Assembly: GCA_000733415.1 (NCBI GenBank)
Contig: KL662191.1
Span: 905,939-969,938 of the forward strand
Length of the DNA: 64,000 nt
Source of the DNA: [Leptolyngbya] sp. JSC-1
Lineage (GTDB): Bacteria; Cyanobacteriota; Cyanobacteriia; Elainellales; Elainellaceae
Reading direction: 5' to 3'
Numbering within the stretch: position 1 is the stretch's first letter; every line of letters begins with the position of its first letter. The position numbers and the translations under genes are program-made. Shown here one piece after another: positions 9,385 through 18,281 of the stretch. The notes below the pieces were generated by a model, which worked only from the letters and a program-made list of their open reading frames with translations, did not search any database and was not told the DNA's origin.

Positions 9385-9610
9385 CGCCGCTTTTCCTTCC
9401 ACCTCCGGCGCGAGCCACAGTCGGCAGTAGACTCACACAAACCTGTTTAACTCTACTGAAACTAGAGCCAAATCAACCATGCGCTTGTGGGAATTTTAGG
9501 AAATTTATCGCGGCAGAGGTTAGAAGCAGGATAGAGACAGGCTAGGCGAGCGCAGCCTTGCATGCGGCATCAAAGGGTAGCCCCGACAGTTGGCCGACTT
9601 AGATAGGCGC

Positions 9611-10297
9611 TCAGTAGGCTCCCGACTTCTTGATTAGGACCCAGATCGTTTGCCAGATTAGCGCTAGATCGTAAACCGGACTCCAGCGGTGCTGATACCG
9701 CAGATCCAAATCGACGATTTCCTCAAAATCTTTGATCGCAGAGCGACCGTTGACCTGCCACTCACCCGTCAGCCCCGGCTTGACATTCAGCCGCAGCCAG
9801 TGGCGGGCTTCATAGCGGCTAACCTCATCGCGAGTTGGGGGACGAGTGCCGACCAAGCTCATGTCTCCCTTCAGCACATTCCAAAACTGGGGCAGCTCAT
9901 CCAGGCTAGTTTTGCGCAGGAAGCGGCCCACACGAGTAACGCGCGGATCGTGGCGATTTTTGAAAATCAGACCGTTGGCTTCATTCGGTACGTGCGATTT
10001 CAACGCATCGGCATTTTGCACCATCGAACGAAACTTGAGAATCGTAAACGGACGCCCCTGTAAGCCAAATCGCTCTTGCCGATAGAGAATAGGCCCTGGA
10101 CTGTCAAGCTTGATCGCAGCGGCAACTGGGATAAACAGAATTGCGAACAGCAGCAACCCAACCAAGGCACCCACAATATCAATCGAACGCTTAATTAAAC
10201 ACAACGCTGAGCGATGAGGTGGGTCAGGACAAGGCGGTAATGCCGTTGTGGCGGTTTCTTCGGTAGTAGATTTTCCCTTGGTTGCTGCATCTGTCAT
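9611..10297 (-). CDS. bacterial sugar transferase (exopolysaccharide priming)
   Basis: A 228-residue member of the WbaP/WcaJ/ExoY family (PF02397). These enzymes load the first sugar-1-phosphate onto undecaprenyl phosphate at the membrane. After a ~30-residue polar leader comes one membrane segment (IVGALVGLLLFAILFIPVAA). Diagnostic blocks follow: LDSPGPILYRQERFG, FTILKFRSM, VGRFLRKTSLDELPQFWNV, GDMSLVGTRPP and VKPGLTGEWQVNGR. The Asp-Glu of the SLDELPQ block is the expected catalytic pair. It is the short form, without the extra N-terminal helices of WcaJ. AGGTG lies upstream of the ATG. No other glycosyltransferase is adjacent; the GDP-mannose dehydratase is 46 kb away. Confidence 0.9.
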   Translation of the reverse strand: MTDAATKGKSTTEETATTALPPCPDPPHRSALCLIKRSIDIVGALVGLLLFAILFIPVAAAIKLDSPGPILYRQERFGLQGRPFTILKFRSMVQNADALKSHVPNEANGLIFKNRHDPRVTRVGRFLRKTSLDELPQFWNVLKGDMSLVGTRPPTRDEVSRYEARHWLRLNVKPGLTGEWQVNGRSAIKDFEEIVDLDLRYQHRWSPVYDLALIWQTIWVLIKKSGAY

Positions 10298-10955
10298 CGG
10301 TCACACCTACGAGCAAAATTACCGTGAGAACACGTAAACATACTTACAAGCAATTCAGTCCGCCTCCGTGAATTTAGGCAGATAGAATCCGAACCTCAAC
10401 AAATCTTCGCACTTTAGGGGGTGTTGCCCCTCCTGACGTTCAACTATTCAGAGTGTTTCCTGAACAGGAAAAATAAAACAATCATAAAGACGCTGTTATT
10501 TCTATTCCTGACCGAAGTCACTTCTATGCCTAATCTAGATTATCGATATATGCTCGACGCCTTATTAGATAACGCTTTCAGAGATTTTGTCTAGTGCTGA
10601 GTGATACAAAGACATACGAACTTTATGAATAGTCTGTTTTATGAATTTCGTGTGAAGCTGGTACCCTACCTAGCCAAAATCTCGCAGATTTCATGCAGAA
10701 ATTAGGGTCCAAAATTGCTGGAAAAGTAGTAAAAGTAAGTGGCAAACCCGTAGTTACCCAGATAACACACGCAGGCTTTAATGTTGTCAATACTACCAAG
10801 GGTAGATTTACGGATCTGTTGAAGTATTCTCCACCTAGCTGCTGATATCTGAGCTGCCCAGGTCAAACCCTAAAGACGTTGTCTGAGGCTGAATGAAGCT
10901 AAACTATAAGGCTCAACGATTTCAATCCCTAATGCTCTCAACGCTGCTCTAGTTT
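10298..10955. other. divergent intergenic region upstream of cobN
   Basis: It lies between the sugar transferase (minus) and cobN (plus) and is AT-rich with one small G/C hairpin near 10417-10433 (GGGG tgttg CCCC). I looked for a cobalamin riboswitch before cobN and did not find its conserved core. A possible 50-residue ORF at 10693-10845 is listed separately. Confidence 0.4.
10693..10845 (+). CDS. possible 50-aa peptide
   Basis: An ATG-initiated frame (MQKLGSKIAGKVVKVSGKPV...) has a protein-like Lys/Val-rich composition and stops 110 bases before cobN. There is no clear ribosome binding site and no recognised family. It could be a remnant of a longer gene. Coding is only a guess. Confidence 0.22.
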   Translation: MQKLGSKIAGKVVKVSGKPVVTQITHAGFNVVNTTKGRFTDLLKYSPPSC

Positions 10956-13900
10956 ATGCATCGTCTTGCCGCTGTTCCCGGAGGGTGGACTCCCGATACC
11001 GAAGGAGTAATCTTTGTCGATCAAACCCCGGCACCGTTAGTGATCTTGACGGCAGCCGATACGGATATTCAAGTGACTGCTGCGGCCCTGGCTCAGCTCA
11101 CCGACTTTCCGGCCCTGCGCATGGTGAATCTGCTGCAGCTGCAGCAGAATCTCTCGATTGATACCTATGCCGAGACGGTATTGAGCCAAGCGCGTGGGAT
11201 TGTGCTGCGCTTACTGGGGGGCCGTTCCTACTGGTCCTATGGTTTAGAAGTAGTGCGGCAAACGGTCCAGCAAACCGGAGCAACGCTGTTTGTCCTACCA
11301 GGGGATGACCGACCTGACCCGGATTTGCTCAGCCACTCGACCGCGTCCCTGTCCACCGTAGACCGCCTCTGGCGCTACTTCACCGAGGGAGGGGTCACCA
11401 ATCTGGTGAATGCCCTCAAGTATTTGGCCGATCTCTGTCTGGAAACCGCTTACGCTCCGCCCATGCCGGTATCGGTGCCGCGAGTGGGGGTGTATGAGTG
11501 GGGGGGCGATGGGGCGGGAGAGGGGTTAACTTGGGCTAGGGCAGGGATTTTGTTTTATCGGGCGCATTATTTGGCGGGGAATACGGCAGCGATTGATGCG
11601 CTGTGTGGTGCGCTGAAGCAGCGCGGGATTGAGCCAGTGCCGGTGTTTGCGACTTCGTTGCGGGAGGCGGAGGTGCAGCCGGAGGTGCTGGACTATTTCC
11701 AACCTCAGGGAAAGCATCAAATTCAGGTACTGCTGAACACGACCAGCTTTTCGCTGGCCCAACTGGATGGAGACGCACCGCAGGTGGACCTCTGGCAGCA
11801 GTTGGATGTGCCGGTACTTCAGGTGATTCTGAGTGGTGGGACTGAGGAGCAGTGGCGCAGTCAGCTGCGGGGTTTGTCGCCGCGGGATGTAGCCATGAAT
11901 GTGGCGCTGCCGGAGGTGGATGGCCGCATTATCAGCCGGGCAGTTTCGTTTAAGGCGGTACAGCAGCGGCATCCGATCTTGCAAGCCGATCTGGTTACCT
12001 ATCAGCCCATAGCGGATCGAATTGAGTTTGTGGCGGAGCTGGCGGCCAACTGGGTGCGGCTGCGGCAAACGCCTTGTTCCGAGCGGCAGATTGCTCTGAT
12101 TCTGGCCAATTACCCAACGCGAGACGGTCGCCTTGCCAATGGGGTGGGCTTGGATACACCCGCGAGCTGCGTGGCAATTTTGCAGGCGTTGCAACAGCAG
12201 GGATACTCGCTGACCGATGTGCCTCAAACCGGCGCAGAGCTGATCGCTCGCCTCACAGCCCAGGTGACGAACGACCCCGAAGCCCAGCCCCTACGAACTG
12301 TCCAGCAGTGGCTTCCTCGTGCAGCCTATCAGCAGTACTTTGCCACCCTACCCGCCGCGGTGCAGCAAGCCTTGCTTGACCGCTGGGGCAATCCATCTGC
12401 CCTGCCTACGGCGATTCCGATTGCAGGCATCCAGCTCGGCCAGATTTTTGTTGGCATCCAACCCGCTCGAGGTTACGATCTCGATCCCAGCTTGAACTAT
12501 CACGCGCCCGATCTAGAACCAACCCATGCCTATCTAGCGTTCTATTACTGGCTGCGGGAAACCTTCGGAGCACACGCCATTGTGCATGTGGGTAAGCACG
12601 GCAATCTCGAATGGCTACCCGGCAAAGGCACCGCCCTGTCAGCAGCCTGTTTTCCGGAAGTGGCTCTTGGTCCGTTGCCCCACCTCTATCCGTTTATCGT
12701 CAACGATCCGGGCGAAGGCTCCCAGGCCAAACGCCGCGCCCAGGCTGTGATTCTCGATCACCTGACGCCGCCCCTTACCCGCGCTGAACTCTACGGCAGC
12801 TTGCAGCACCTAGAAAACCTGGTAGACGAATACTACGAAGCCCAAACCCTCGACCCCTCTCGTCTATCTCTGATTCGTGACCGGATTCTAGAACTGATAG
12901 TCGAAACCCACTTACAGCAAGAACTAGCCCAAGCGTCACCAGACGCCAATCCAGCCGACGCAACCACCTCCGACACCCTATTCAACTCCCTCGACCGCTA
13001 CCTCTGCGAGCTAAAAGAAGCCCAGATCCGCGACGGCCTCCACATCTTCGGCCAATGTCCCCAAGGTCGCCAGCTACGCGATTTGATTATTGCCATTGCC
13101 CGCCACCCCGGCTCCGGTCGCTTAGGTCTCACCCGCGCCATTGCCCAATCCTGGGGTCTAGACTTCGACCCCCTCACTGCCGATCTAGGCACACCCTGGC
13201 ACCCTCCCAGCCAATCCCAGATCCAACCCGCCCTACTCAACTGCCGCACCCACGGCGATGTCGTTGAACTTCTAGAAACCGCTGCTGCCAGCTACATCGA
13301 CCCCCTCCTCCACCCCTCACCCCCCCACCCCTCACCCCCCTCACCCCCCTCACCCCCCCACCCCGACCTCACCTGGATCACCCACCACCTCCTCCCCGCT
13401 CTTCAACAAACCCAACGAGAAATCACCAACCTGCTGCACGGACTGGCGGGCGGCTATGTTCCGAGCGGTGCTTCGGGAGCACCAACCCGAGGACGGCCTG
13501 AGGTGTTGCCCACTGGGCGGAATTTCTACTCGGTTGATATCCGGGCGATTCCGACGGAAATTGCCTGGGCTGTGGGACGCAAAGCCGCCGAGACGCTAAT
13601 AGAACAGTATGTGCAGGAGCAGGGCGAATATCCGCGCTCGCTGGCGTTGTCAATCTGGGGCACCTCGACCATGCGCACCGGAGGAGACGATTTGGCGGAA
13701 GCGCTAGCCTTGTTGGGCGTGCAGCCGGTTTGGGATGGAGCAGCACGGCGCGTAGTCGATTTCGAGATTCTGCCCCTGTCGGTGCTGGGGCGTCCGCGGG
13801 TTGATGTGACGTTGCGTATCTCCGGCTTCTTCCGCGATGCCTTCCCCAATTTGATTGATTTGTTTGATCAGGCGGTGGCATCTGTGGCAGCGCTCGAGGA

Positions 13901-14720
13901 ACCAGCCGAGCAGAACCCGTTAGCTGCTCAGGTACAGGCCGATACCCAAACCTGGCAGGCAGCAGGCTTGTCAGAAACCCAGGCAATCGAGCGCTCCCGC
14001 TATCGCATTTTTGGCTCTAAACCGGGAGCCTACGGAGCGGGTCTACAAGGCTTGATCGAGTCTCAGAACTGGACCGATGACCAGGATTTGGCGCGGGCCT
14101 ACCTCAACTGGAGCAGCTATGCCTACACCGGCCAAGGCGACGGACGTTCCGCCCCAGCAGCCTTCGAACAGCGGCTGCGGCAGTTGCAAATTGTGCTGCA
14201 CAACCAAGACAACCGCGAGCATGATCTGCTCGATTCGGATGACTACTATCAGTTTCAGGGCGGCCTAACAGCAGCGGTGCGTGCCCTCACCGGCAAAAAT
14301 CCCACCACCTACTTTGGCGACCATTCTCTGCCCGAAAACCCAAAGCTGCGGCAGTTGAGCCAAGAGATTGCGCGAGTCTATCGCTCACGGGTCGTTAATC
14401 CCAAATGGATCGCGGGCGTGATGCGACATGGCTACAAAGGCGCGTTTGAAATGGCGGCCACGGTGGATTACCTGTTTGCCTACGATGCCACGACCCACTG
14501 CGTTGCCGATCACATGTACGAGGGCATTGCCCAAGCCTATCTGCTCGACCCAACGGTGCAGGCATTTATTCAAAACAATAACCCTTGGGCGCTGCGAGAC
14601 ATGGCCGAACGGCTGCTAGAAGCCAATCAGCGCGGCCTCTGGCAGGCTGCTCCAGCCGACACCCTAGAGCAATTGCGGGCACTCGTGCATCAAGCTGAAG
14701 CCGAAATTGAATCAAAATAA
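10956..14720 (+). CDS. cobN: cobaltochelatase subunit CobN
   Basis: A 1254-residue protein, the usual length for CobN, the large subunit that inserts cobalt into the corrin ring (hydrogenobyrinate a,c-diamide) with ATP-driven partners. In cyanobacteria the partners may be supplied by ChlI/ChlD-type subunits; none is adjacent. CobN/BchH-family blocks include IVHVGKHGNLEWLPGKG, YPFIVNDPGEGSQAKRRAQAVILDH, IWGTSTMRTGGDD, VDVTLRISGFFRDAFPN and NPKWIAGVMRHGYKGAFEM. ChlH (Mg chelatase) is the close alternative; the MRHGYKGAFEM ending and overall length fit CobN better. An odd Ser-Pro-Pro-rich insert (about residues 783-806) separates two conserved halves. No strong ribosome binding site precedes the ATG. 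The next gene is unrelated. Confidence 0.92.
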   Translation: MHRLAAVPGGWTPDTEGVIFVDQTPAPLVILTAADTDIQVTAAALAQLTDFPALRMVNLLQLQQNLSIDTYAETVLSQARGIVLRLLGGRSYWSYGLEVVRQTVQQTGATLFVLPGDDRPDPDLLSHSTASLSTVDRLWRYFTEGGVTNLVNALKYLADLCLETAYAPPMPVSVPRVGVYEWGGDGAGEGLTWARAGILFYRAHYLAGNTAAIDALCGALKQRGIEPVPVFATSLREAEVQPEVLDYFQPQGKHQIQVLLNTTSFSLAQLDGDAPQVDLWQQLDVPVLQVILSGGTEEQWRSQLRGLSPRDVAMNVALPEVDGRIISRAVSFKAVQQRHPILQADLVTYQPIADRIEFVAELAANWVRLRQTPCSERQIALILANYPTRDGRLANGVGLDTPASCVAILQALQQQGYSLTDVPQTGAELIARLTAQVTNDPEAQPLRTVQQWLPRAAYQQYFATLPAAVQQALLDRWGNPSALPTAIPIAGIQLGQIFVGIQPARGYDLDPSLNYHAPDLEPTHAYLAFYYWLRETFGAHAIVHVGKHGNLEWLPGKGTALSAACFPEVALGPLPHLYPFIVNDPGEGSQAKRRAQAVILDHLTPPLTRAELYGSLQHLENLVDEYYEAQTLDPSRLSLIRDRILELIVETHLQQELAQASPDANPADATTSDTLFNSLDRYLCELKEAQIRDGLHIFGQCPQGRQLRDLIIAIARHPGSGRLGLTRAIAQSWGLDFDPLTADLGTPWHPPSQSQIQPALLNCRTHGDVVELLETAAASYIDPLLHPSPPHPSPPSPPSPPHPDLTWITHHLLPALQQTQREITNLLHGLAGGYVPSGASGAPTRGRPEVLPTGRNFYSVDIRAIPTEIAWAVGRKAAETLIEQYVQEQGEYPRSLALSIWGTSTMRTGGDDLAEALALLGVQPVWDGAARRVVDFEILPLSVLGRPRVDVTLRISGFFRDAFPNLIDLFDQAVASVAALEEPAEQNPLAAQVQADTQTWQAAGLSETQAIERSRYRIFGSKPGAYGAGLQGLIESQNWTDDQDLARAYLNWSSYAYTGQGDGRSAPAAFEQRLRQLQIVLHNQDNREHDLLDSDDYYQFQGGLTAAVRALTGKNPTTYFGDHSLPENPKLRQLSQEIARVYRSRVVNPKWIAGVMRHGYKGAFEMAATVDYLFAYDATTHCVADHMYEGIAQAYLLDPTVQAFIQNNNPWALRDMAERLLEANQRGLWQAAPADTLEQLRALVHQAEAEIESK
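13303..13373 (+). repeat. C-rich low-complexity tract inside cobN
   Basis: An imperfect tandem array of caccccctcac units encodes His-Pro-Ser-Pro-Pro repeats in frame. It sits between two conserved CobN blocks and probably forms a flexible linker whose length can change by slippage. Confidence 0.75.
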
Positions 14721-14770
14721 GTAAAAGCTAGTGATAAGTAGGTCAACCTGATTAGACGGTAGATGCAGTG

Positions 14771-14803
14771 CGGGCATCTTGCCTGCGCCAGCGAGACGCT
14801 GGC
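14771..14803. repeat. short GC-rich hairpins downstream of cobN
   Basis: Two adjacent palindromes lie 50-80 bases after cobN: gggcatcttgcctgc and gccagcgagacgctggc. The second has a strong 6-bp stem. They belong to the interspersed short-hairpin family and could also stop or stabilise the cobN transcript. No T-run follows. Confidence 0.45.
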
Positions 14804-14953
14804 ACTACGGATCTTCAAATTTAATGATGTTGATCGGCTGAGGACTGTGTAACAGAGCTGCATATGTTTTGGCTTGGACCGGCTAGATATTTATATAACC
14901 TTCTGAAAAATCCACCAAAATTTTGTTTATCCAAAGCTGTTTTTTAGCCTAGG

Positions 14954-15682
14954 ATGCTTCACCTCCATCATGAGATCAGAATGAACGAAAAGCAGAATAA
15001 AGAGCGGAATAAAGAGCGGAATAGGAATCAAAATAGATACAAGAAAATCAAACAGGCCGAAGCAGAGTTTGAACGATTAATTCAGAGAAGCCGTTGGGAA
15101 ACACTAAATCCAGCCAGGATTGAACGAAAACGGGCCAGCAAGCCTGCGCAGGCAAAAGTTTCAACTAATCAAAACTCTCAGTCCATTTGGCCTCTGGCGT
15201 TTGGAATCGGTTTAGTTATTTTATTTATATGTCTGATTTTGTATGTGCTTTGGCGATTAAATCCACCTATACGAACAGTTCTTGTTGTCCTTTTATGTTT
15301 GGTACTACCTGGGCTGTGTAAAGCCTACGGTATTATTGTGGGCGGATTCACCATATTCTCTGGCATCAGATTAGGATTCTCGGCAGGACAATCTTTTTCG
15401 GTGTTGCCAATTGCTCCTTTCTATATCTTTGATCCATCCCTGAGCTATTTTTGCTTGAGCTGGGGGCTGCTGGTCGCCAGTCGGCAAACACGCTCAAAAC
15501 TTGGTTTTTCATTAGGCTTGCTCAATTTGCTGGGCGGTGTCTTTGGTCTGTTTTATTTTAAAAGCAGTACTAAAGTGACCGCTCCTGGTATTTTGGGTGG
15601 CATCATTTCCGGTTTGTATATGGTGGGGCTAGGTAGCTCCATCATTAAGACAATCCACGAGTCTTGGACGCAGTCGGATTAG
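14954..15682 (+). CDS. hypothetical multi-pass membrane protein
   Basis: 242 residues. A highly charged N-terminal ~65 residues (Lys/Arg/Asn/Glu repeats, then ERLIQRSRWETLNPARI) is followed by about five hydrophobic helices, e.g. WPLAFGIGLVILFICLILYV and TVLVVLLCLVLPGLC, ending in a short polar tail. The family is not recognised. The start is ambiguous: the first ATG has AGG directly before it, and a second in-frame ATG (MNEKQNKER) lies 27 bases downstream. The codon usage and AT content are closer to the intergenic DNA than to neighbouring genes, which might mean recent acquisition. No partner gene is evident. Confidence 0.65.
   Translation: MLHLHHEIRMNEKQNKERNKERNRNQNRYKKIKQAEAEFERLIQRSRWETLNPARIERKRASKPAQAKVSTNQNSQSIWPLAFGIGLVILFICLILYVLWRLNPPIRTVLVVLLCLVLPGLCKAYGIIVGGFTIFSGIRLGFSAGQSFSVLPIAPFYIFDPSLSYFCLSWGLLVASRQTRSKLGFSLGLLNLLGGVFGLFYFKSSTKVTAPGILGGIISGLYMVGLGSSIIKTIHESWTQSD
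14992..15024 (+). repeat. short tandem repeat in the gene start
   Basis: Direct repeats of gaataaagagcg encode the (N)KERNKERN stretch of the membrane protein. Confidence 0.5.
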
Positions 15683-15860
15683 CACTTATTTATGATTAGG
15701 AATTGGTTGCCAATTCTTATTCAGGTATGGATGTGGGAAGAGAACCAGGAGCTAGGAGCTGAAATTTTTCTTGATTTCTAGCTTCTTGATGAATTCATAA
15801 TTTCTTTAGACCTGCTATAGCGGCAAGACACTTCTGACTGCATTCTAGTGAAGTACGAAA

Positions 15861-15942
15861 AACGGGGTGCAGGGACAGTGCCCCTGCGTGGGGGCGAAGC
15901 CCCTCCACCCCCCATACCTCACATAAGTGAAAAACGCTGTAT
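15861..15942 (+). repeat. 80-bp GC-rich interspersed repeat, copy 1
   Basis: It begins AACGGGGTGCAGGG and ends CACATAAGTGAAAAACGCTG. Inside are two hairpins: CAGGG...CCCTG and GGGGGC-gaa-GCCCC. A second copy in the opposite orientation lies at 35934-36012 and shares both ends and both hairpins with small differences in the loops. Confidence 0.75.
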
Positions 15943-16023
15943 TTAAGGAATGTGATCACTCAGCCAATTTCATAGAAACACAGCATTATAGAGATAGAGG
16001 AGATTACTTTTACCCAACGATCC

Positions 16024-16932
16024 ATGACATTAAAGTACGCTTACTTTCCAGGCTGTGTGGCTCAGGGAGCCTGCCGAGAGCTATACATGTCTACGCAGGC
16101 ACTGACGCAAGCTTTGGGGATTGAACTGATCGAACTGAAAAAAGCATCCTGCTGCGGCTCTGGTACTTTCAAAGAAGACTCCCAACTGCTCGAAGACACG
16201 GTGAATGCCCGCAACATTGCCCTGGCCGAATCGCTGAATTTACCGTTGCTCACCCATTGCAGCACCTGTCAAGGCGTGATTGGACATGTGGACGAGCAGC
16301 TCAAAAAAGCCCAGCAGGACAATCCAGCTTACCTAGAACAGATTAATGGTTTGCTGAAACAGGAAGGCTGTTCCCCCTACAAAGGTACGACCGAAGTCAA
16401 GCACTTGCTGTGGGCGCTAGTAGGTGATTTTGGTTTAGACGAATTGCAGAAGCGCGTGACTCGTCAACTTTCGGGGTTGAAGTGTGCGGCCTTTTATGGT
16501 TGTTACCTACTGCGGGCACAGGACCACTTGCCCTACGACGATGCCCATAATCCTCAGTCGATGGAAAACTTGTTCACAACGGTAGGGGCAATGCCAATTT
16601 ATTACCGGGGGCGGACTCAGTGCTGCGGTTGGCCGCTGTCTAGCTATGCAACCGAAACCTCGTTTAAGATGGCAGGCAGGCATATTCAAGAAGCTATCGA
16701 TGCTGGGGCGGACTGTATGGTGACGCCTTGCCCCTTGTGCCACTTAAACTTAGACTCTCGCCAACCTGAAGTTGAAAAAGTGATTGGTCGCAAACTGGGC
16801 TTGCCAGTACTGCATCTGTCTCAACTCGTTGCCTTGGCTTTGGGGATTAGCCCGAAGCAGCTAGGGATGGAACGCCATATTGTTTCAACTCGCCCTATAC
16901 TCGAAAAACTGAACCTTTATGCTCTAGCATAA
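16024..16932 (+). CDS. HdrB-like CCG-domain Fe-S protein
   Basis: A 302-residue protein of the CoB-CoM heterodisulfide reductase subunit B / SdhC-like (SdhE) family. It has two cysteine-rich CCG domains. The first holds Cys11, Cys17, the CCGSG pair and CSTCQG; the second holds GCYLLR, the QCCGWPLS pair and CPLCHLN. CCG domains bind a non-cubane [4Fe-4S] cluster used in thiol or quinone electron transfer. Cyanobacteria carry this protein without a methanogen HdrA/HdrC set. It is often assigned as a soluble anchor-like subunit of succinate dehydrogenase or as a glycolate-oxidase-like subunit. No partner is adjacent, so the electron partner is unknown. The ATG follows a purine-rich GATAGAGGAGA upstream region. 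Confidence 0.85.
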   Translation: MTLKYAYFPGCVAQGACRELYMSTQALTQALGIELIELKKASCCGSGTFKEDSQLLEDTVNARNIALAESLNLPLLTHCSTCQGVIGHVDEQLKKAQQDNPAYLEQINGLLKQEGCSPYKGTTEVKHLLWALVGDFGLDELQKRVTRQLSGLKCAAFYGCYLLRAQDHLPYDDAHNPQSMENLFTTVGAMPIYYRGRTQCCGWPLSSYATETSFKMAGRHIQEAIDAGADCMVTPCPLCHLNLDSRQPEVEKVIGRKLGLPVLHLSQLVALALGISPKQLGMERHIVSTRPILEKLNLYALA

Positions 16933-18281
16933 TCCACTGATTGGCTGAGAAAACTCTGGATGCTGTGGCTAGAAGTCACGTCTACACGGGCAAAACTCGC
17001 CCGGCGGGTTCCTCCTACCAGCGTCGGCGCAGATTGACTTGATTTGTGTAGCAGCGAGGACTCTGTGAGAACCCACTATCCTAACGACAGGCTATCGCCA
17101 CCGCATCTAGAACCGCCACAAGCAAACGATTTGTCAGTCAAACAAGGCTTCATACAAACTGGACTTTAGAAAAGCTGCAATCGGGGCAGGTTTTGCCAGA
17201 TCTTGGAGGCTAACCCAAATTGGGTGAACCTGCCCTAACAAAAATTTGGCCTGTCATCTTTCTATTGCATTGAGATTGAATTGGGCAACTTGAACATATG
17301 AGACATTACTAAAACTCGACCGCCATTTTCCAATTTTGCTCGTTTGATGGATGCATAACTAAAACATTTAGTCGCAAGGTGTTTTAGAGCACGTGGCTAG
17401 GTGTTTTATAACTAGTAAAATTGACTCAACCTAATTTTTAGTTTCTCTTATTTCCTTTCCAAGACCTCAGCCGATTCATCTCCCATTCTTAATAGTTACA
17501 GCCGTCGCCACGGCAGTTAGGGCAAAGATATTGTTGTGGGCGCGAAGTGTGTCCACAATAACGTCCTGTTTCTTCTGGCAAACACTATAAATTAATATCC
17601 TTATTCCTTGGTCTTCTACTTTTAGAGAGATGTTAGCCAAAATCAGCTCTGATAGGTTTGAGGTAACTTAGAACCAACCTGCGTTTAATTGTTATTTATG
17701 CAATTCAGATAGGGCGGTAATGCCTACTCTAGGAGAGATGCCGGCAGGTTCTAAATGGGGTTGCTTTATAAGGTTTCATCAGCCCAATCCATCATTAGGT
17801 TTAGCAATGTTGGGAATTCAATCGATCAAGCAGTTGCAAAATTCTGGTTTGCAAATCAATCAAGGTTGCAACCTTAAGTGGAAACTTGGCGACAAACAAT
17901 CGCCGCTGGCTCATCCTGCGAGTTTAATGTATCAGGTGGCTACAGACGACAGTGAACGGTAGCCACACCCAAAAGTAAACCGTTTAGCAAATCAGGTTTG
18001 CTTTTAGCTCAGGCAGCTCACTTTCTCAGCTGCTCAAGACTTTGATGGCCAAATTTATCGATTTGGCTGAATACACTGCTGGCAAATTACCGGCCAAAGC
18101 AGGCGAATAACCATTTCGGTATCGCAGTTCTGGCAGGCTGATGGGGAGAAGGCTGTATGCCTACCCTGTCTGGCTTGGCAGATGCGAATGTTCAATCAGT
18201 TCGATCATTTACTGACCTGACACAGAAATTGGGCCTCAGTTTATTTGACCTATTTAACCCTACGCTCTAGGAAACATATCC
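16933..18281. other. 1.35-kb gene-poor region upstream of mysA
   Basis: No convincing gene. An 80-residue frame at 17720-17962 lacks a ribosome binding site and any protein-like pattern. The region contains a small hairpin (16987-17003, CGGGC/GCCCG) just past the HdrB-like gene and one MITE-like element at 17497-17589. The last ~200 bases should contain the mysA promoter; no sure -35/-10 pair was identified. Confidence 0.5.
17497..17589 (+). mobile_element. MITE-like imperfect palindrome, copy 1
   Basis: A 93-bp element running from TACAGCCGTCGCC to TGGCAAACACTATA. The centre is a hairpin (ATTGTTGTGGGCGC ... GTGTCCACAATAA). A second copy in the same orientation lies at 29020-29114. Both begin and end with TA-type bases and imperfect terminal inverted repeats (TATAGnnGTnGC). 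This fits a non-autonomous element of IS630/Tc1 type; no transposase is present in the window. Confidence 0.7.

Noticed and set aside
10298..10955. Cobalamin riboswitch upstream of cobN
   Set aside because: The conserved core and flanking paired elements were not found.
17720..17962. 80-residue plus-strand frame before mysA
   Set aside because: No ribosome binding site, no domain-like pattern, and a composition like the surrounding intergenic DNA.
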